DNA from: Atopobiaceae bacterium
GTDB lineage: Bacteria > Actinomycetota > Coriobacteriia > Coriobacteriales > Atopobiaceae
Assembly: GCA_017941705.1 (NCBI GenBank)
Contig: JAGAVX010000138.1
Coordinates: forward strand, 29,752-93,751
Direction of reading: 5' to 3'
DNA length: 64,000 nucleotides
The translations under genes and the position numbers were made by a program. Shown here one piece after another: positions 42,931 through 52,765 of this stretch (position 1 is its first letter; each line of letters begins with the position of its first letter). The notes beneath the pieces are model-generated. The model saw nothing but the letters and a program-made list of their open reading frames with translations, made no database searches and had not been told where the DNA came from.

Positions 42931-44655
42931 CTAGCGCCCTCCGCGCTTGAGCAGACGCCCGGCAAGGTTGCCGATGACCGAAACCTCCGGCGCATGGAAC
43001 GCGAACGCAAGTCCGAAGGTCACCAGCAACGCCGGCACACCACCCGCAACGATGCAGATGAGCGCCACGAGCGTCTGAGAGCCGATGAAATCGAGGCATC
43101 CGGGAAGAATGTGCAGGATTGCCGCACCAACGGCCGAGCCTGCCAATCCAAAGGCGGTCGCCCTCACAAAGGCCCAGAGAACGCTGCCGAGCCCCATCGA
43201 ACCGACCGTGCGACGCAAGCTTACGAACGAGACGATGTCGACCGCCAGCATGTAGATGGTGGTGCTGAACGCCACGATCCATAGGCCAAGGCGACTTGCC
43301 AGCGTCATGCAGACGACTGTCTGGATTGCGGCTGCGACCACATGCGCCGTGGCATAGAGCCCCATGCGCCTGATTGACGAGCAGACCTTCTGCAGGTATG
43401 TGCAGATGCCATAGGCTGGCAGCGAGACGGAGAGGGCCGCCAGATAGGTCGCCGTCATCTCTATCTCGTCAGTCGCAAAGCGGCCGGCGGCCAGAAGCTG
43501 AATGAGGGGTGTCGCGAACACCACCAGATACATGGCAAAGGGCACCATGAAGAAGACGATCTTCGATGATCCCGACGAGACGCCCCTGCGATACGAATCC
43601 ATGTCCCCCTGCGAGACACTGTCCGACAGCTCGGTGAACATGGCAGTGGTGATGGGTACCGCAAGGATCGAATAGGGCAACGTGTACCACAGACGCGCAT
43701 AGTACGAGACCGAGGCCCCGACTGCCGTGACCGACAGCGTCGCACTCGTCATGATCGAGGCGGTCTCAAACGAGCAGAGCATCACGACCAGCGAGGCCAC
43801 ACCTATCGAGAGCGTGTCCTTGAGGGCTGGGTCACGAAGGTTGATATAGGGCGTGAGCCTGATGCCGTGCTTGCGCAGGCTTGGCATCTGCACGATAACC
43901 TGAACCGCCACGCCCAGGGGGTTGCCCAACGCGAGAAGCACCAGGGCCAGCTTGGGATTGGTGGGGACAAGCACCGCGTAGGCGATGAACGACGCGGTGG
44001 TCACAAAGTTGTTGAAGATCGGCGCGGCACTGCTCCAGAAGTAGTCGCGCTCGGCATTGAGGACACCCGAGAAGATGGAGGACAGCGCATAGAGCACGAC
44101 CTCTATCACGAAGAAGCGGAAGAAGTAAACCGCCAGGGCACTGTCAAAATCCTCGCGTGCCGTGAACGATTGTGTCCACACCACCTGCTCGGCAAAGACG
44201 AATCCGAGCAGGGTGACGGCACCCATAAGCACCAGCACGATCGAGACGAGGTTGGAGGTGTACTCGCTTGCGCCCTTGGTCCCCGCACGTTGCTTGACCG
44301 ACAGGTACACGGGCAAAAACGCTGTCACCAGCATGCCGCCGATAACGATCTCGTAGAGGGAGTTGGGCAGGTTGTTGGCAACCGAGTAGCAGCTTGCCGT
44401 CACTGTGACACCAAGGGCGTACGCCTGTCCCCACGTGCGCAGGAAGCCCGTTAGGCGGCTCACGATGACGAGCGCGCTCATAAGTGCGGTCGAGCGCCCC
44501 ACCTGGGCATCCTTTGCCTCCTCGGAACTCCGGGAGGGCCTGGTCGCTTCCCGGTTTGGGCTTTCGTCCGCCGCATCTTCCTGGCGGGACATCACCCGAC
44601 CCTGCGCATCACTCTTCCCATCCGAAGTGACAAAGTGCTTGGAAGCATCAGCCAT
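42931..44655 (-). CDS. murJ: Lipid II flippase MurJ (MviN)
   Basis: This 574-residue membrane protein flips lipid II across the cytoplasmic membrane for peptidoglycan synthesis. A polar N-terminal tail of about 55 residues precedes roughly fourteen membrane segments. MurJ traits include VSRLTGFLRTWGQAYALG, NLPNSLYEIVIGGMLVTAFLP, a SSIFSGVLNAERDYFWSS-type stretch, and LWYTLPYSILAVPITTAMFTELS. It follows the ybaK-like gene by 6 bp and precedes the his operon. The tail is acidic and Ser-rich, unlike E. coli MurJ, which is common in actinobacteria. Confidence 0.93.
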   Translation of the reverse strand: MADASKHFVTSDGKSDAQGRVMSRQEDAADESPNREATRPSRSSEEAKDAQVGRSTALMSALVIVSRLTGFLRTWGQAYALGVTVTASCYSVANNLPNSLYEIVIGGMLVTAFLPVYLSVKQRAGTKGASEYTSNLVSIVLVLMGAVTLLGFVFAEQVVWTQSFTAREDFDSALAVYFFRFFVIEVVLYALSSIFSGVLNAERDYFWSSAAPIFNNFVTTASFIAYAVLVPTNPKLALVLLALGNPLGVAVQVIVQMPSLRKHGIRLTPYINLRDPALKDTLSIGVASLVVMLCSFETASIMTSATLSVTAVGASVSYYARLWYTLPYSILAVPITTAMFTELSDSVSQGDMDSYRRGVSSGSSKIVFFMVPFAMYLVVFATPLIQLLAAGRFATDEIEMTATYLAALSVSLPAYGICTYLQKVCSSIRRMGLYATAHVVAAAIQTVVCMTLASRLGLWIVAFSTTIYMLAVDIVSFVSLRRTVGSMGLGSVLWAFVRATAFGLAGSAVGAAILHILPGCLDFIGSQTLVALICIVAGGVPALLVTFGLAFAFHAPEVSVIGNLAGRLLKRGGR

Positions 44656-44661
44656 GAACCC

Positions 44662-45162
44662 TTAAGCCTCCCTTGTGATGTCGGCAAAGGACGCCCCGAG
44701 GAACTCCGCAAGCGCCACGGGGTCGACGCGGAGGCTCAGACCGCGCCTGCCACCCGAAATGCCGATTTGATCGAACAATTGGGCCGTCTCGTCTATGAGC
44801 GTGGGAAAGGACTTCTTCATGCCCACCGGCGAGCAGCCCCCACGAATATAGCCCGTTGTCGCCTCGAGGTCACGCATCGGCAGCATCGAGAGGGACTTCT
44901 CCCCTGCCGCCGCCGCGGCCTTCTTAAGATCAACCTCGAAGGCGACCGGTATGCAGCAAACCACATGGTTGCCCGATGGCGCCACAGTTACGAGCGTTTT
45001 GTATGCGGTGTCAGAATCCTCCCCCAAGGCCTCGGCAACGTGTACGCCGTAGCCGGACGCATTGCTCCCATCGTCCTCGTAGGTCTGCATCTCGTAAGCC
45101 ACCCCGCCACGCTCCAGCTCGCGCATGGCGTTGGTCTTCGCCTGTCTCTCTTTGCGGGCCAT
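44662..45162 (-). CDS. ybaK: YbaK/EbsC-type Cys-tRNA(Pro) deacylase
   Basis: This 166-residue editing protein hydrolyses mis-charged Cys-tRNA(Pro) or related aminoacyl-tRNAs in trans. Typical marks are TNAMRELERGGVAYE at the start, KTLVT, CCIPVAFEVDLKKAAAAAG with the conserved Lys, and TGYIRGGCSPVGMKK. It starts 2 bp after uvrA and precedes murJ by 6 bp, so it is probably co-transcribed with uvrA. This links it to the SOS-like promoter at least by position. Confidence 0.92.
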   Translation of the reverse strand: MARKERQAKTNAMRELERGGVAYEMQTYEDDGSNASGYGVHVAEALGEDSDTAYKTLVTVAPSGNHVVCCIPVAFEVDLKKAAAAAGEKSLSMLPMRDLEATTGYIRGGCSPVGMKKSFPTLIDETAQLFDQIGISGGRRGLSLRVDPVALAEFLGASFADITREA

Positions 45163-45164
45163 CC

Positions 45165-48038
45165 CTAACGGCCCTCCCCACGGGCGCGGTCACGCTCCAA
45201 GACCCTCGAGAGATAGCGACCCGTATAGCTCTCGGGCACCTGCGCGACCTGCTCGGGCGTTCCGTAGGCGACGATGGTACCGCCGCCCTCACCGCCCTCG
45301 GGACCAAGGTCGATGATGCGGTCGGCCATCTTGATGACGTCAAGATTGTGCTCGATGACCAGAACCGTGTTGCCGGCATCAACTAGACGCTCGAGAACCT
45401 CGACGAGCTGGCGCACGTCGTCAAAGTGCAGGCCGGTCGTCGGCTCGTCGAGAATGTAGAAGGTCTTGCCCGTCTGCTGACGATGCAATTCCTTGGCAAG
45501 CTTGACGCGTTGGGCCTCCCCGCCCGAGAGGGTGGTTGCCGGCTGGCCGAGGTGCACGTAGCCGAGACCCACGTCGTGCAGCGTCTCGAGCTTGCGCTTG
45601 ATGCGCGGAATGTTGGCAAAGAACGCGAGGGCTTCGGTGACCGTCATGTCGAGCACGTCGGCAATGGTCTTGCCGTGATAGGTGACCTCAAGCGTCTCGC
45701 GGTTGTAGCGCTTTCCGTGGCAGACCTCGCACGGCACGTAGATGTCGGGGAGGAAGTTCATCTCGATCTTGATCTGGCCGTCACCCTTGCAGGCCTCGCA
45801 GCGGCCTCCGGGGACATTGAACGAGAAGCGACCTGGGCTATAGCCCCGTGCGCGACTCTCTGGCGTGCTGGAGAAGAGAGCGCGGAGGTCGTCCCACAGA
45901 CCGATGTAGGTGGCAGGATTGGAGCGCGGCGTACGGCCGATAGGGCTCTGATCGATGTCAATGACCTTGTCGATCTTGTCGATTCCCTCGATCTTGCGAT
46001 AGGGACCCACCATGCGCTTCGAGCGATGTACGGCGTTGGTGAGCGCGGGGGCGATGGTGTCGGTCACCAGCGAGCTCTTGCCTGAGCCCGAGACGCCCGT
46101 GACGGCCGTGAAGGTGCCGAGCTCGATCTTGACGCTCACGTTCTTGAGGTTGTTTGCCGTGGCGCCTGTGACCTTCAGCTGGCCCTTGCGGGGGTTGCGC
46201 CGCTTGACGGGCAGCGTGATCATACGACGGCCGGTGAGGTATGCGCCCGTCAGCGAGTCGGGGTTTCGGGCGATGTCTGCAGGAGTCCCCGCGGCCACGA
46301 TGTCGCCGCCAAGCTCACCTGCACCAGGCCCCATGTCAATCACGTAGTCGGCCGCACGTATGGTGTCTTCGTCGTGTTCCACCACAATTACGGTGTTCCC
46401 CTGATCTCGCAGACGGCGGAGGGTGTCGATGAGGCGGTCGTTGTCACGCTGGTGCAGGCCGATGGACGGCTCGTCGAGGATGTAGAGCACGCCCATAAGC
46501 CCGGCGCCAATCTGCGTGGCAAGGCGAATGCGCTGTGCCTCGCCACCGGAGAGCGTCGCTGCGGCCCGCGACAACGTGAGATAGTCGAGGCCGACGTTGA
46601 CCATGAAGCGCAGGCGTGCCACGATCTCCTTCACGATGGCCGCACCGATGAGATGCTGGCGCTCGGTAAGCTGCAAACCCTCGAAGAATTCGAGGCAGGA
46701 ACGGCAGGAGAGGTCACAGACCTCCTGGATGTTCTTGTCCCCCACCGTCACCGCCAGGTACTCCGGCTTGAGGCGCGCTCCGTGGCAGGTGGGGCAGGGC
46801 ACCTCGCGAATGAAGCGCTCGAGATGGGTCCGCATGGTGTCGGACGAGGTCTCCTGGTACTTCTCGAAGAGGATCGAGCGAACGCCCGAGAACTTGGTGA
46901 ACCAGTGGGTGTCGCGCCCGTCACGAGTGTGGTAGTCAACACGGATCTTGGTGTTACCGAGGCCGTCAAGCAATGCGTTCTGGGCTTTCTTGGGCAGATC
47001 CTGCCACGGCGTCTCGTCTGAGACGCCCAGGTGCTTGCAGACCGCCGAAAAGATCTGAGGATAGTAGTTGGAGCGGTCGAACAGGCCGCCAAAGACGCCC
47101 TCGGACACGGAGAGCGTGGGATCCTCGATGATGGCGCTGGCATCGACGATGCGGCGCGTGCCGATGCCGTCACAGTCCGGGCAGGCGCCATAGGGCGCAT
47201 TGAACGAGAAGTCGCGGGGCTGGAGGTCGTCGATGGAATGGCCATGTTCGGGACAGGCTAGTGCCAGCGAATACTGCAACAGCTCCTCGGGCTCCCGCTC
47301 GGGATTGTCGCGTCCCTCAAGCAGGTAGAAGCCGACGCGGCCCGAAGCGATGCGCGTGGCCGTCTCGACGGCCTCGGCGATGCGGCCAAGCGAGTTCTCG
47401 CGCACGACCACGCGGTCCACGACCACCTCGATGGTGTGCTTGAACTTCTTGTCAAGCTTGATCTCGTCGCCGCCGAGGTCACGGACTTCACCGTCGATGC
47501 GCACGCGGGAGAAGCCCTCGTGGGAGAGGTCCTCAAAGAGCTTGGTGAACTCGCCCTTGCGACCGAGGACAACGGGAGCCAGGACCAAGGCACGGCGCCC
47601 CTGCGCATGGGCGAGGACCTTGTCGGCCACCTGGTCGGTCGTCTGACGCTCGATGACGCGTCCGCACTCGGGACAGTGCGGCGTGCCGATGCGTGCGTAC
47701 AGAAGACGCAGGTAGTCGTATATCTCGGTCACGGTGCCGACCGTCGAGCGCGGGTTGCGGCTCGTGGTCTTCTGGTCGATCGAGACGGCTGGAGAGAGGC
47801 CGTCGATGCTGTCGAGGTCGGGCTTGTCCATCTGTCCCAGGAACATGCGGGCATAGGACGAGAGGCTCTCGACATAGCGGCGTTGCCCCTCGGCGTAGAT
47901 GGTGTCAAAGGCAAGACTCGACTTGCCCGAGCCAGAGAGCCCCGTGATGACCACAAGCTTGTCACGCGGAATCTTAACGTCGATGTCGCGAAGGTTGTGC
48001 TCGCGCGCACCGCGGATGACGATGGAGTCAGATGCCAT
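45165..48038 (-). CDS. uvrA: Excinuclease ABC subunit UvrA
   Basis: This 957-residue damage-recognition ATPase of nucleotide excision repair has two ABC modules. The Walker A sites are GLSGSGKSS and GVSGSGKSS, and both signature LSGGEAQR sequences and Walker B elements ([18 protein letters not shown]) are present. Zinc modules are formed by CPECG/CPDC/CPTCHG in the first half and [19 protein letters not shown] in the second. ATG 48038 follows GGAGGGG. An SOS-like box overlaps its promoter. It is followed at 2 bp by the ybaK-like gene. Confidence 0.98.
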   Translation of the reverse strand: MASDSIVIRGAREHNLRDIDVKIPRDKLVVITGLSGSGKSSLAFDTIYAEGQRRYVESLSSYARMFLGQMDKPDLDSIDGLSPAVSIDQKTTSRNPRSTVGTVTEIYDYLRLLYARIGTPHCPECGRVIERQTTDQVADKVLAHAQGRRALVLAPVVLGRKGEFTKLFEDLSHEGFSRVRIDGEVRDLGGDEIKLDKKFKHTIEVVVDRVVVRENSLGRIAEAVETATRIASGRVGFYLLEGRDNPEREPEELLQYSLALACPEHGHSIDDLQPRDFSFNAPYGACPDCDGIGTRRIVDASAIIEDPTLSVSEGVFGGLFDRSNYYPQIFSAVCKHLGVSDETPWQDLPKKAQNALLDGLGNTKIRVDYHTRDGRDTHWFTKFSGVRSILFEKYQETSSDTMRTHLERFIREVPCPTCHGARLKPEYLAVTVGDKNIQEVCDLSCRSCLEFFEGLQLTERQHLIGAAIVKEIVARLRFMVNVGLDYLTLSRAAATLSGGEAQRIRLATQIGAGLMGVLYILDEPSIGLHQRDNDRLIDTLRRLRDQGNTVIVVEHDEDTIRAADYVIDMGPGAGELGGDIVAAGTPADIARNPDSLTGAYLTGRRMITLPVKRRNPRKGQLKVTGATANNLKNVSVKIELGTFTAVTGVSGSGKSSLVTDTIAPALTNAVHRSKRMVGPYRKIEGIDKIDKVIDIDQSPIGRTPRSNPATYIGLWDDLRALFSSTPESRARGYSPGRFSFNVPGGRCEACKGDGQIKIEMNFLPDIYVPCEVCHGKRYNRETLEVTYHGKTIADVLDMTVTEALAFFANIPRIKRKLETLHDVGLGYVHLGQPATTLSGGEAQRVKLAKELHRQQTGKTFYILDEPTTGLHFDDVRQLVEVLERLVDAGNTVLVIEHNLDVIKMADRIIDLGPEGGEGGGTIVAYGTPEQVAQVPESYTGRYLSRVLERDRARGEGR

Positions 48039-48076
48039 GGACAGTCCCCTCCCCTAGCTTATTCGAGCGAACTATC

Positions 48077-48115
48077 AGTTTAACCTCATTCATAGAAAAG
48101 AACAAATGTTCTTTT
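48077..48115 (-). promoter_or_regulatory. uvrA promoter with LexA/SOS box
   Basis: On the minus strand TTGTTC (48100-48105) and TAAACT (48077-48082) are 17 bp apart. GAACAAATGTTC (48100-48111), a perfect match to the Gram-positive LexA core GAAC-N4-GTTC, overlaps the -35 box. It extends to an 8-bp inverted repeat with AAAA and TTTT flanks (48096-48115). LexA binding here would block the promoter until DNA damage. Confidence 0.88.
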
Positions 48116-48217
48116 CTTCGCCATCACAGGGCTGGCACAACCTGTTCGATGCGCACCCAAGTGCAGGAAGGCGGAACCTGCCTACGACTTCAGTCGCGAG
48201 CGCCCGTGGTGGCAGCC

Positions 48218-48255
48218 GTCACGACAGCCACCCGTCACGACAGCCACCCGTCACC
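48218..48255 (+). repeat. 16-bp tandem repeat at the hydrolase gene end
   Basis: GTCACGACAGCCACCC occurs at 48218-48233 and 48234-48249, with a partial third copy. It overlaps the stop codon of the adjacent minus-strand gene at 48251, so it could have altered that gene's C-terminus. Confidence 0.75.
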
Positions 48256-49450
48256 GTCCTGTCAGACGGTCGATCTTGCTCAGGCGGTCATTCACGCGAG
48301 CGGTGGCGTCTTCGACCTTTCGCGCCGCATAGCCCGCATGTGCCTGCGGAGTATCGTCCCTTGGCCTCAACTCCTGACGCGAACCCAGCAGCACGGTAGC
48401 AACCAGGTCATCCATCGCGCGTGCAAAGAGGTCCTGGTCGGCCTGCGGCGCATTTGACAGCGCAGCGCGCATACCCTGCGAGTTGGACGACCATCGCCTC
48501 AGCAGATCCGAGAACGAGGTCTCGCCCGTCGCATCCATCAGCCAGCATAGGAGCTCGGCGAATTCCGCTCGCTGCTGAGGCCCCATCTCCTCAAGCCAGT
48601 CGTTGAGACGCTGCGAGAGACGCCAGGCATCATAGTCGACCCCGTGCTCGAGCACGAAGTCGTTGCCAAGGACCTCCCAGGTGAGCGGATGATGCTGGTG
48701 CACGTCATCCGCGGAGCTGCGGACCACCACCATGGCATCCTGGCTGCGCTCAAAGAGCATGCCCACCAGCGACCCGCGGGGAACCAGCTTGCAAAAGGGA
48801 GCATCGCCGTGCCACGATGGCGTCGACATGAGCTCTGGTGCCAGGCCAGGGCCATCAAACGACCAGCACACGCCAACCTGCGTTCGCACATCATCAGGCG
48901 CCATGCCGCAGGCGTAGGTTGCCAACGCACCGCCCTTGGAATGCCCGCAGACCCAGAAACGCCCACCCAACTCGCCGGCCGAGTCCTCCAGATAGGTGGC
49001 TGCACGTCTCTGCGCAGGAATGGCCTCGTCGCAGGCCAGGCGAACGTTTTCCTTCCAGCCCAGAACCGTATCGTCAGTGCCACGATAGGCAACCACCGAG
49101 CCCGCATTATCAGGCAGGACATACGTTGTCGCACTAAACTGCATACCCGCGGATTCATCGGACTCACTCACATACAGACAGGCGCGCACGTTCCTAAAGC
49201 GAGGAGACTCGGACATGGCCTCGAGCAGCTCCCAGGAGCGACCTGCATTGCGAAGGCTGGCAAGGAGCGACGCACGCAGCCAATCCTCAGACAAGTCCGC
49301 CAGACGGACGCCAGCGCGGTTTGTGACCCCAAGCTCCACAGGGAGCCGAAGATAGGCAAGCCACGCCAGGCAGAGAGCGTCCACGCGCGTCAACGGTCGA
49401 TCGGTAAAAGTGTCACGTGCCGTGCGAGCATAGTCGACGATGCTTGCCAT
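48251..49450 (-). CDS. Mbeg1-like (DUF2974) alpha/beta hydrolase, copy 1
   Basis: This is a 399-residue cytoplasmic hydrolase-like protein. GHSKGG in VCGHSKGGALATYACG fits the nucleophile elbow (GxSxG), with Ser as the likely nucleophile. AYRGTDDTVLGWKENVRLA is the other strong mark of the DUF2974/Mbeg1-like family (PF11187). The C-terminal third is helical and charged, without signal peptide or membrane segment. ATG 49450 has GGAGGGAGGG upstream. A paralogue of similar layout lies at 54451-55548. A lipase or esterase activity is inferred; no substrate is known. Confidence 0.85.
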   Translation of the reverse strand: MASIVDYARTARDTFTDRPLTRVDALCLAWLAYLRLPVELGVTNRAGVRLADLSEDWLRASLLASLRNAGRSWELLEAMSESPRFRNVRACLYVSESDESAGMQFSATTYVLPDNAGSVVAYRGTDDTVLGWKENVRLACDEAIPAQRRAATYLEDSAGELGGRFWVCGHSKGGALATYACGMAPDDVRTQVGVCWSFDGPGLAPELMSTPSWHGDAPFCKLVPRGSLVGMLFERSQDAMVVVRSSADDVHQHHPLTWEVLGNDFVLEHGVDYDAWRLSQRLNDWLEEMGPQQRAEFAELLCWLMDATGETSFSDLLRRWSSNSQGMRAALSNAPQADQDLFARAMDDLVATVLLGSRQELRPRDDTPQAHAGYAARKVEDATARVNDRLSKIDRLTGR

Positions 49451-49932
49451 GAGCCCTCCCTCCTAAGGATGGTCCCATGGTAGCGCATGAGGCATGCTTT
49501 CGCGGCAGGATGCCCACTGCCGGAAGGTGAGAACACCCATCTGACTACCGTGCACAATAGAAACGTGCGGCACCGTTTTCCGAGAAGGTATCTACTAGTA
49601 GATAAAACCTCTATATACAATGATTTTATCGCATGCATCATTAAAAAGTTACATGACGTTATCTCTTGGTTATCTGGTACGAGCACCGGATGCCCTGACG
49701 GGCGATTGGCTATCACCAAATCGTAAAGCGATTTGCCTTAAGACAATTCAAGCATCTTTAACAGCTCACTTTCACGTTTATTCAGATTTGTGCCATCCCG
49801 ATCAAATGCATACGCTTGCCTAACGGTCACGCTATTACAAGTCACTTTGTATTCTCTGTTCCCACAATCCTCTAGTATTCCGTCATGCGAAATTGTCAAT
49901 AATTGCACTTTGTTTTTGCAAAGAGGGTTATC
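49451..49932. other. AT-richer island without a convincing gene
   Basis: Roughly 480 bp, visibly poorer in GC than its surroundings, with no convincing reading frame. It holds a perfect palindrome ATCTACTAGTAGAT (49590-49603) and an inverted repeat CAAATCG / CGATTTG around TAAAG (49717-49735). A -35-like TTGTCA (49893-49898) lies upstream of the XRE gene. The composition suggests acquired DNA. The palindromes are candidate operators for the small regulator that follows. Confidence 0.45.
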
Positions 49933-50169
49933 TTGACCGACTATGAGATCATAGGAAGCCGCATCGCTCGAGTCCGCAGCCTTGCCAAGCTGAAGCAGGT
50001 GGATCTAGGGGCAGCCATTGGTGTCTCCGACCAGACTATCAGCAATTGGGAAGTCGGTCTCCGGACACCGCGTGCAGACTTGCTCAAGAAGCAATGCATC
50101 ACCCTTGACTGTTCCGCCGACTACCTTTTGGGCTTATCGGACGAATGCAGATCTGGTCTCGAAGCCTAG
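49933..50169 (+). CDS. Small XRE-family helix-turn-helix regulator
   Basis: This is a 78-residue DNA-binding protein consisting only of a Cro/cI-type domain. IGSRIARVRSLAKLKQVDLGAAIG and VSDQTISNWEVGLRTPRADLL form the helix-turn-helix. CSADYLLGLSD closes the fold, as in many phage or toxin-antitoxin regulators. TTG 49933 was chosen because AGAGGG lies about six bases before it; the TTG ten codons earlier lacks an SD. It lies at the edge of the AT-richer island. No toxin partner is seen. Confidence 0.78.
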   Translation: MTDYEIIGSRIARVRSLAKLKQVDLGAAIGVSDQTISNWEVGLRTPRADLLKKQCITLDCSADYLLGLSDECRSGLEA

Positions 50170-50183
50170 CCGAATGCGGATTA

Positions 50184-50233
50184 GGGGACACGCCCCTCGG
50201 CCACATTTCTGTTGTTTTGGGGACACGCCCCTC
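50184..50233 (+). repeat. Paired GGGGACACGCCCCTC repeats
   Basis: The 15-bp sequence GGGGACACGCCCCTC occurs at 50184-50198 and again at 50219-50233. Each copy can fold (GGGG / CCCC around ACACG). They lie between the XRE and mrp genes and may act as weak terminators for the former. They resemble other GGGGAC-containing repeats in the window. Confidence 0.7.
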
Positions 50234-50343
50234 AACAGCATTCCCATCTCATCTGTATACCAACTCTCGCGCATTTGGGTAGAATTGGCTCTGTTGCATA
50301 CCGCACAAAAGCAGACAGGCTACAACCCAGGAGAGGGGTTTGC

Positions 50344-51204
50344 ATGACACCCGAGGAAGAAGAGGCCATCCGCCGCGAATTCGAGGCCTCACGCAAGCAG
50401 GGGCACACATCACAGAGCCATCAGGGCCCCGCGAAGTTCCAGACCAACGATCACGCCAACATCAAGCACGTCATCGGCGTGATCTCAGGCAAGGGCGGTG
50501 TGGGCAAGTCGCTCGTCACGGGCATCCTCGCCATCGAGCTGCAGCGCGCCGGCCACAAGGTCGCCATCCTTGACGGCGACATCACCGGCCCGTCCATCCC
50601 CAAGATGTTCGGCCTCTCCGACGTGCGGGCCACGGGCACGAACAACATGATCATCCCCGCAGAGAGCGCCAGCGGCATCAGGATGATGAGCACCAACCTC
50701 GTGCTCGAAAACGAGACCGACCCCGTCATCTGGCGTGGGCCCGTGCTGGGCAACGCCTTGCAGCAGTTCTATGAGGAGACCATGTGGGGTGACATCGACT
50801 ACCTGCTCGTCGACATGCCTCCCGGAACAGGTGACGTAGCACTCACCGTGTTCCAGTCCCTGCCCATCGAGGGGGTCGTCATCGTCTCCACTCCACAGGA
50901 TCTCGTACAGATGGTCGTGGGCAAGGCCGTCAACATGGCCGCGATGATGGACATCCCCGTCATCGGCCTCGTGGAGAACATGGCGTACTTCCAGTGCCCT
51001 GACTGCGGTAAGCGCCACGAGCTCTTTGGCCCCAGCCGTGCAGCCCTGACCTGTGCGCAGTACGGCATCGACATGCTCGGCCAGCTGCCCATTGACCCCA
51101 AGATCGCAGAAGCCTGCGACCTCGGCTCCATCGAGCTGGCATTGCCCCAGGGCGTGCTGGCAGACGCCGTCGCGATCATCGAGGGCCACGACAAGCAGGC
51201 GTAG
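50344..51204 (+). CDS. Mrp/NBP35-family ATP-binding Fe-S carrier protein
   Basis: This 286-residue P-loop ATPase assembles or carries iron-sulfur clusters. The deviant Walker A is GKGGVGKS in VISGKGGVGKSLVTG. DGDITGPSIPKMFG, WRGPV and DMPPGTGD are hallmark segments. CPDCG near the C-terminus is the CXXC that binds the shared cluster at the dimer interface. ATG 50344 follows GGAGAGGGG. It is on the plus strand with two FAD oxidoreductases downstream, but a terminator separates them. Confidence 0.93.
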   Translation: MTPEEEEAIRREFEASRKQGHTSQSHQGPAKFQTNDHANIKHVIGVISGKGGVGKSLVTGILAIELQRAGHKVAILDGDITGPSIPKMFGLSDVRATGTNNMIIPAESASGIRMMSTNLVLENETDPVIWRGPVLGNALQQFYEETMWGDIDYLLVDMPPGTGDVALTVFQSLPIEGVVIVSTPQDLVQMVVGKAVNMAAMMDIPVIGLVENMAYFQCPDCGKRHELFGPSRAALTCAQYGIDMLGQLPIDPKIAEACDLGSIELALPQGVLADAVAIIEGHDKQA

Positions 51205-51232
51205 CCCGACCAATCCAAGCGTTCCGCCCGTA

Positions 51233-51273
51233 AGAGCTCCCCGTTCCGGATTCTCCGAGCGGGGAGCTCTCTT
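51233..51273 (+). terminator. Terminator hairpin after mrp
   Basis: AGAGCTCCCCG (51233-51243) and CGGGGAGCTCT (51260-51270) form an 11-bp stem with a 16-nt loop. CTTA follows, so the T-tract is short. It lies 28 bp after the stop. Confidence 0.7.
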
Positions 51274-51274
51274 A

Positions 51275-51312
51275 TGGCACGATTGCTCTCCGGTAACTCC
51301 TGTGCCACCCTC
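51275..51312 (+). repeat. Single diverged REP-like element
   Basis: The sequence TGGCAC ... GCTCTCCGG ... CTGTGCCA follows the same pattern as the two arms at 33664-33770: the ends can pair and the centre is CCGG-rich. It is a third copy, unpaired and more diverged, just after the mrp terminator. Confidence 0.6.
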
Positions 51313-51394
51313 GATGGTCCGCACCGCTCCTGCCAATCCCGCGAAGCTTACCGTTACGCGTACAATAGGGGTCTCGCAGACCAAAGGAGGACGT

Positions 51395-52765
51395 GTGGCA
51401 AAGAGGAAATCGCGGACGGCACTGCGCGAGCGGCTCATGCGTGAGGCAAGTAAAGTCGAGACGCCCCTGTACAGCGACGTGATCGTCGTGGGAGGAGGGG
51501 CATCGGGCCTCGTAGCAGCCATTACGGCAGCTGAGGAAGGGGCCTCGGTCGTGGTCCTCGAACGCGACCTCGAGTGCGGCCGGCCGATCCTCGCAACGGG
51601 CAACGGGCGATGCAACTTTGCCAATGTGCGCCTTGACACCAGGCGATACAACGACCCGGAGTTCGTGCAGGGCGTATGTGGCACCCGTTGGCTCGACGAC
51701 GTGCTCTCGTTCTTCCGCGAATGCGGGCTGAGGTGGGGCCTCGAGGACGACCGCCTCTATCCCACCAGCCGGCAGGCAGCAAGCGTGCGCAACGTATTGC
51801 TCGCCCGGGCGCTCAAGGCGGGTGTCATACTTGCGCCCGGTCGCGAGGTTTGCGACCTCTCCTTCGTCCCAGATGACAAACGGAGCCCCTACTTCGCAAA
51901 GTGGATGGAGGACGAGGGAAACGCCTGTCACTACGACCCACGGACGTGCGGCACCGAGCCTCTCGGACTCGCCGAGGTCGCCCACACGCAAGCCTTCGAC
52001 GATTCCGGCCTCTTCCACCTCCCCGGCGCACGGACCGTGATCCTTGCCACCGGAGGAGAGGCATTCCCCTTCATCGGCAATCTCGGCCTTCGCACCAGCA
52101 GGCGCACGCCCGTGCTCTGTCCGCTCGCCTGCGCGGACTCTCCCCTCTCGGCCCTCGACGGCCGACGGGCACACGCAAAGGCGAGCCTCACCAAGGCAGA
52201 CAGCTTCTTCCCAAGCTGGCAGGAACGCGGTGAGGTGCTTTTCCGCGACTACGGACTATCGGGCATCCTAACCTTCGACATCTCGAGGAGGGCCGAGCCG
52301 GGTGACCTCATCGAGCTCGACCTCGTGCCAGACGTCTCGCGCTCCGATCTCCAGCAGCTCGTGGACCCCTTTGCCAAGGGAGACTTTGAGAACGGTTGCG
52401 TCGACGGAATCGTCGACCCCGTCATCGCCAGGGTGCTGGAGCGGCTCGCACGCGAGCGCTGGCACATCAAATGGGACGAGCGCAACGAGCCCTCGTCCGA
52501 CTCGGACGCCCTCATCATGCTGCTCAAGGCGCTTCCCCTGCTGGTCGAGGGTCCCGCCGAGACCGAGCATGCGCAGGTCACACGCGGCGGACTCGCTACC
52601 GACCAGTTTGAACCCGCGACGCTTGCATCACATGAGCACCCTTGGCTCTTTGCCTGTGGCGAGGCACTGGACATTGATGCCGACTGCGGGGGCTTCAATC
52701 TCGCATGGGCCTGGAAGAGCGGCATGGTCGCAGGCGAAGCGGCGGCAAGGTGGGCACTCTCATGA
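51395..52765 (+). CDS. BaiN/HI0933-family FAD oxidoreductase
   Basis: This is a 456-residue flavoprotein of the HI0933/BaiN group. The FAD Rossmann loop is VVGGGASGLVAA near residue 30, and VVVLERDLECGRPILATGNGRCNF (shown in segments GRPILATGNGRCNF and LERD) is a hallmark of the family. C-terminal ACGEALDIDADCGGFNLAWAWKSG contacts the flavin. Members include the BaiN bile-acid dehydroxylation protein, but most are uncharacterised. GTG 51395 follows AGGAGG at four bases. Its stop overlaps the next gene's start. A -10-like TACAAT lies at 51361-51366. Confidence 0.88.
   Translation: MAKRKSRTALRERLMREASKVETPLYSDVIVVGGGASGLVAAITAAEEGASVVVLERDLECGRPILATGNGRCNFANVRLDTRRYNDPEFVQGVCGTRWLDDVLSFFRECGLRWGLEDDRLYPTSRQAASVRNVLLARALKAGVILAPGREVCDLSFVPDDKRSPYFAKWMEDEGNACHYDPRTCGTEPLGLAEVAHTQAFDDSGLFHLPGARTVILATGGEAFPFIGNLGLRTSRRTPVLCPLACADSPLSALDGRRAHAKASLTKADSFFPSWQERGEVLFRDYGLSGILTFDISRRAEPGDLIELDLVPDVSRSDLQQLVDPFAKGDFENGCVDGIVDPVIARVLERLARERWHIKWDERNEPSSDSDALIMLLKALPLLVEGPAETEHAQVTRGGLATDQFEPATLASHEHPWLFACGEALDIDADCGGFNLAWAWKSGMVAGEAAARWALS

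Noticed and set aside
49487..49823. Short frames of 67-109 codons on both strands in the AT-richer island
   Set aside because: None has an SD, a domain or coding-like composition; they overlap palindromes.
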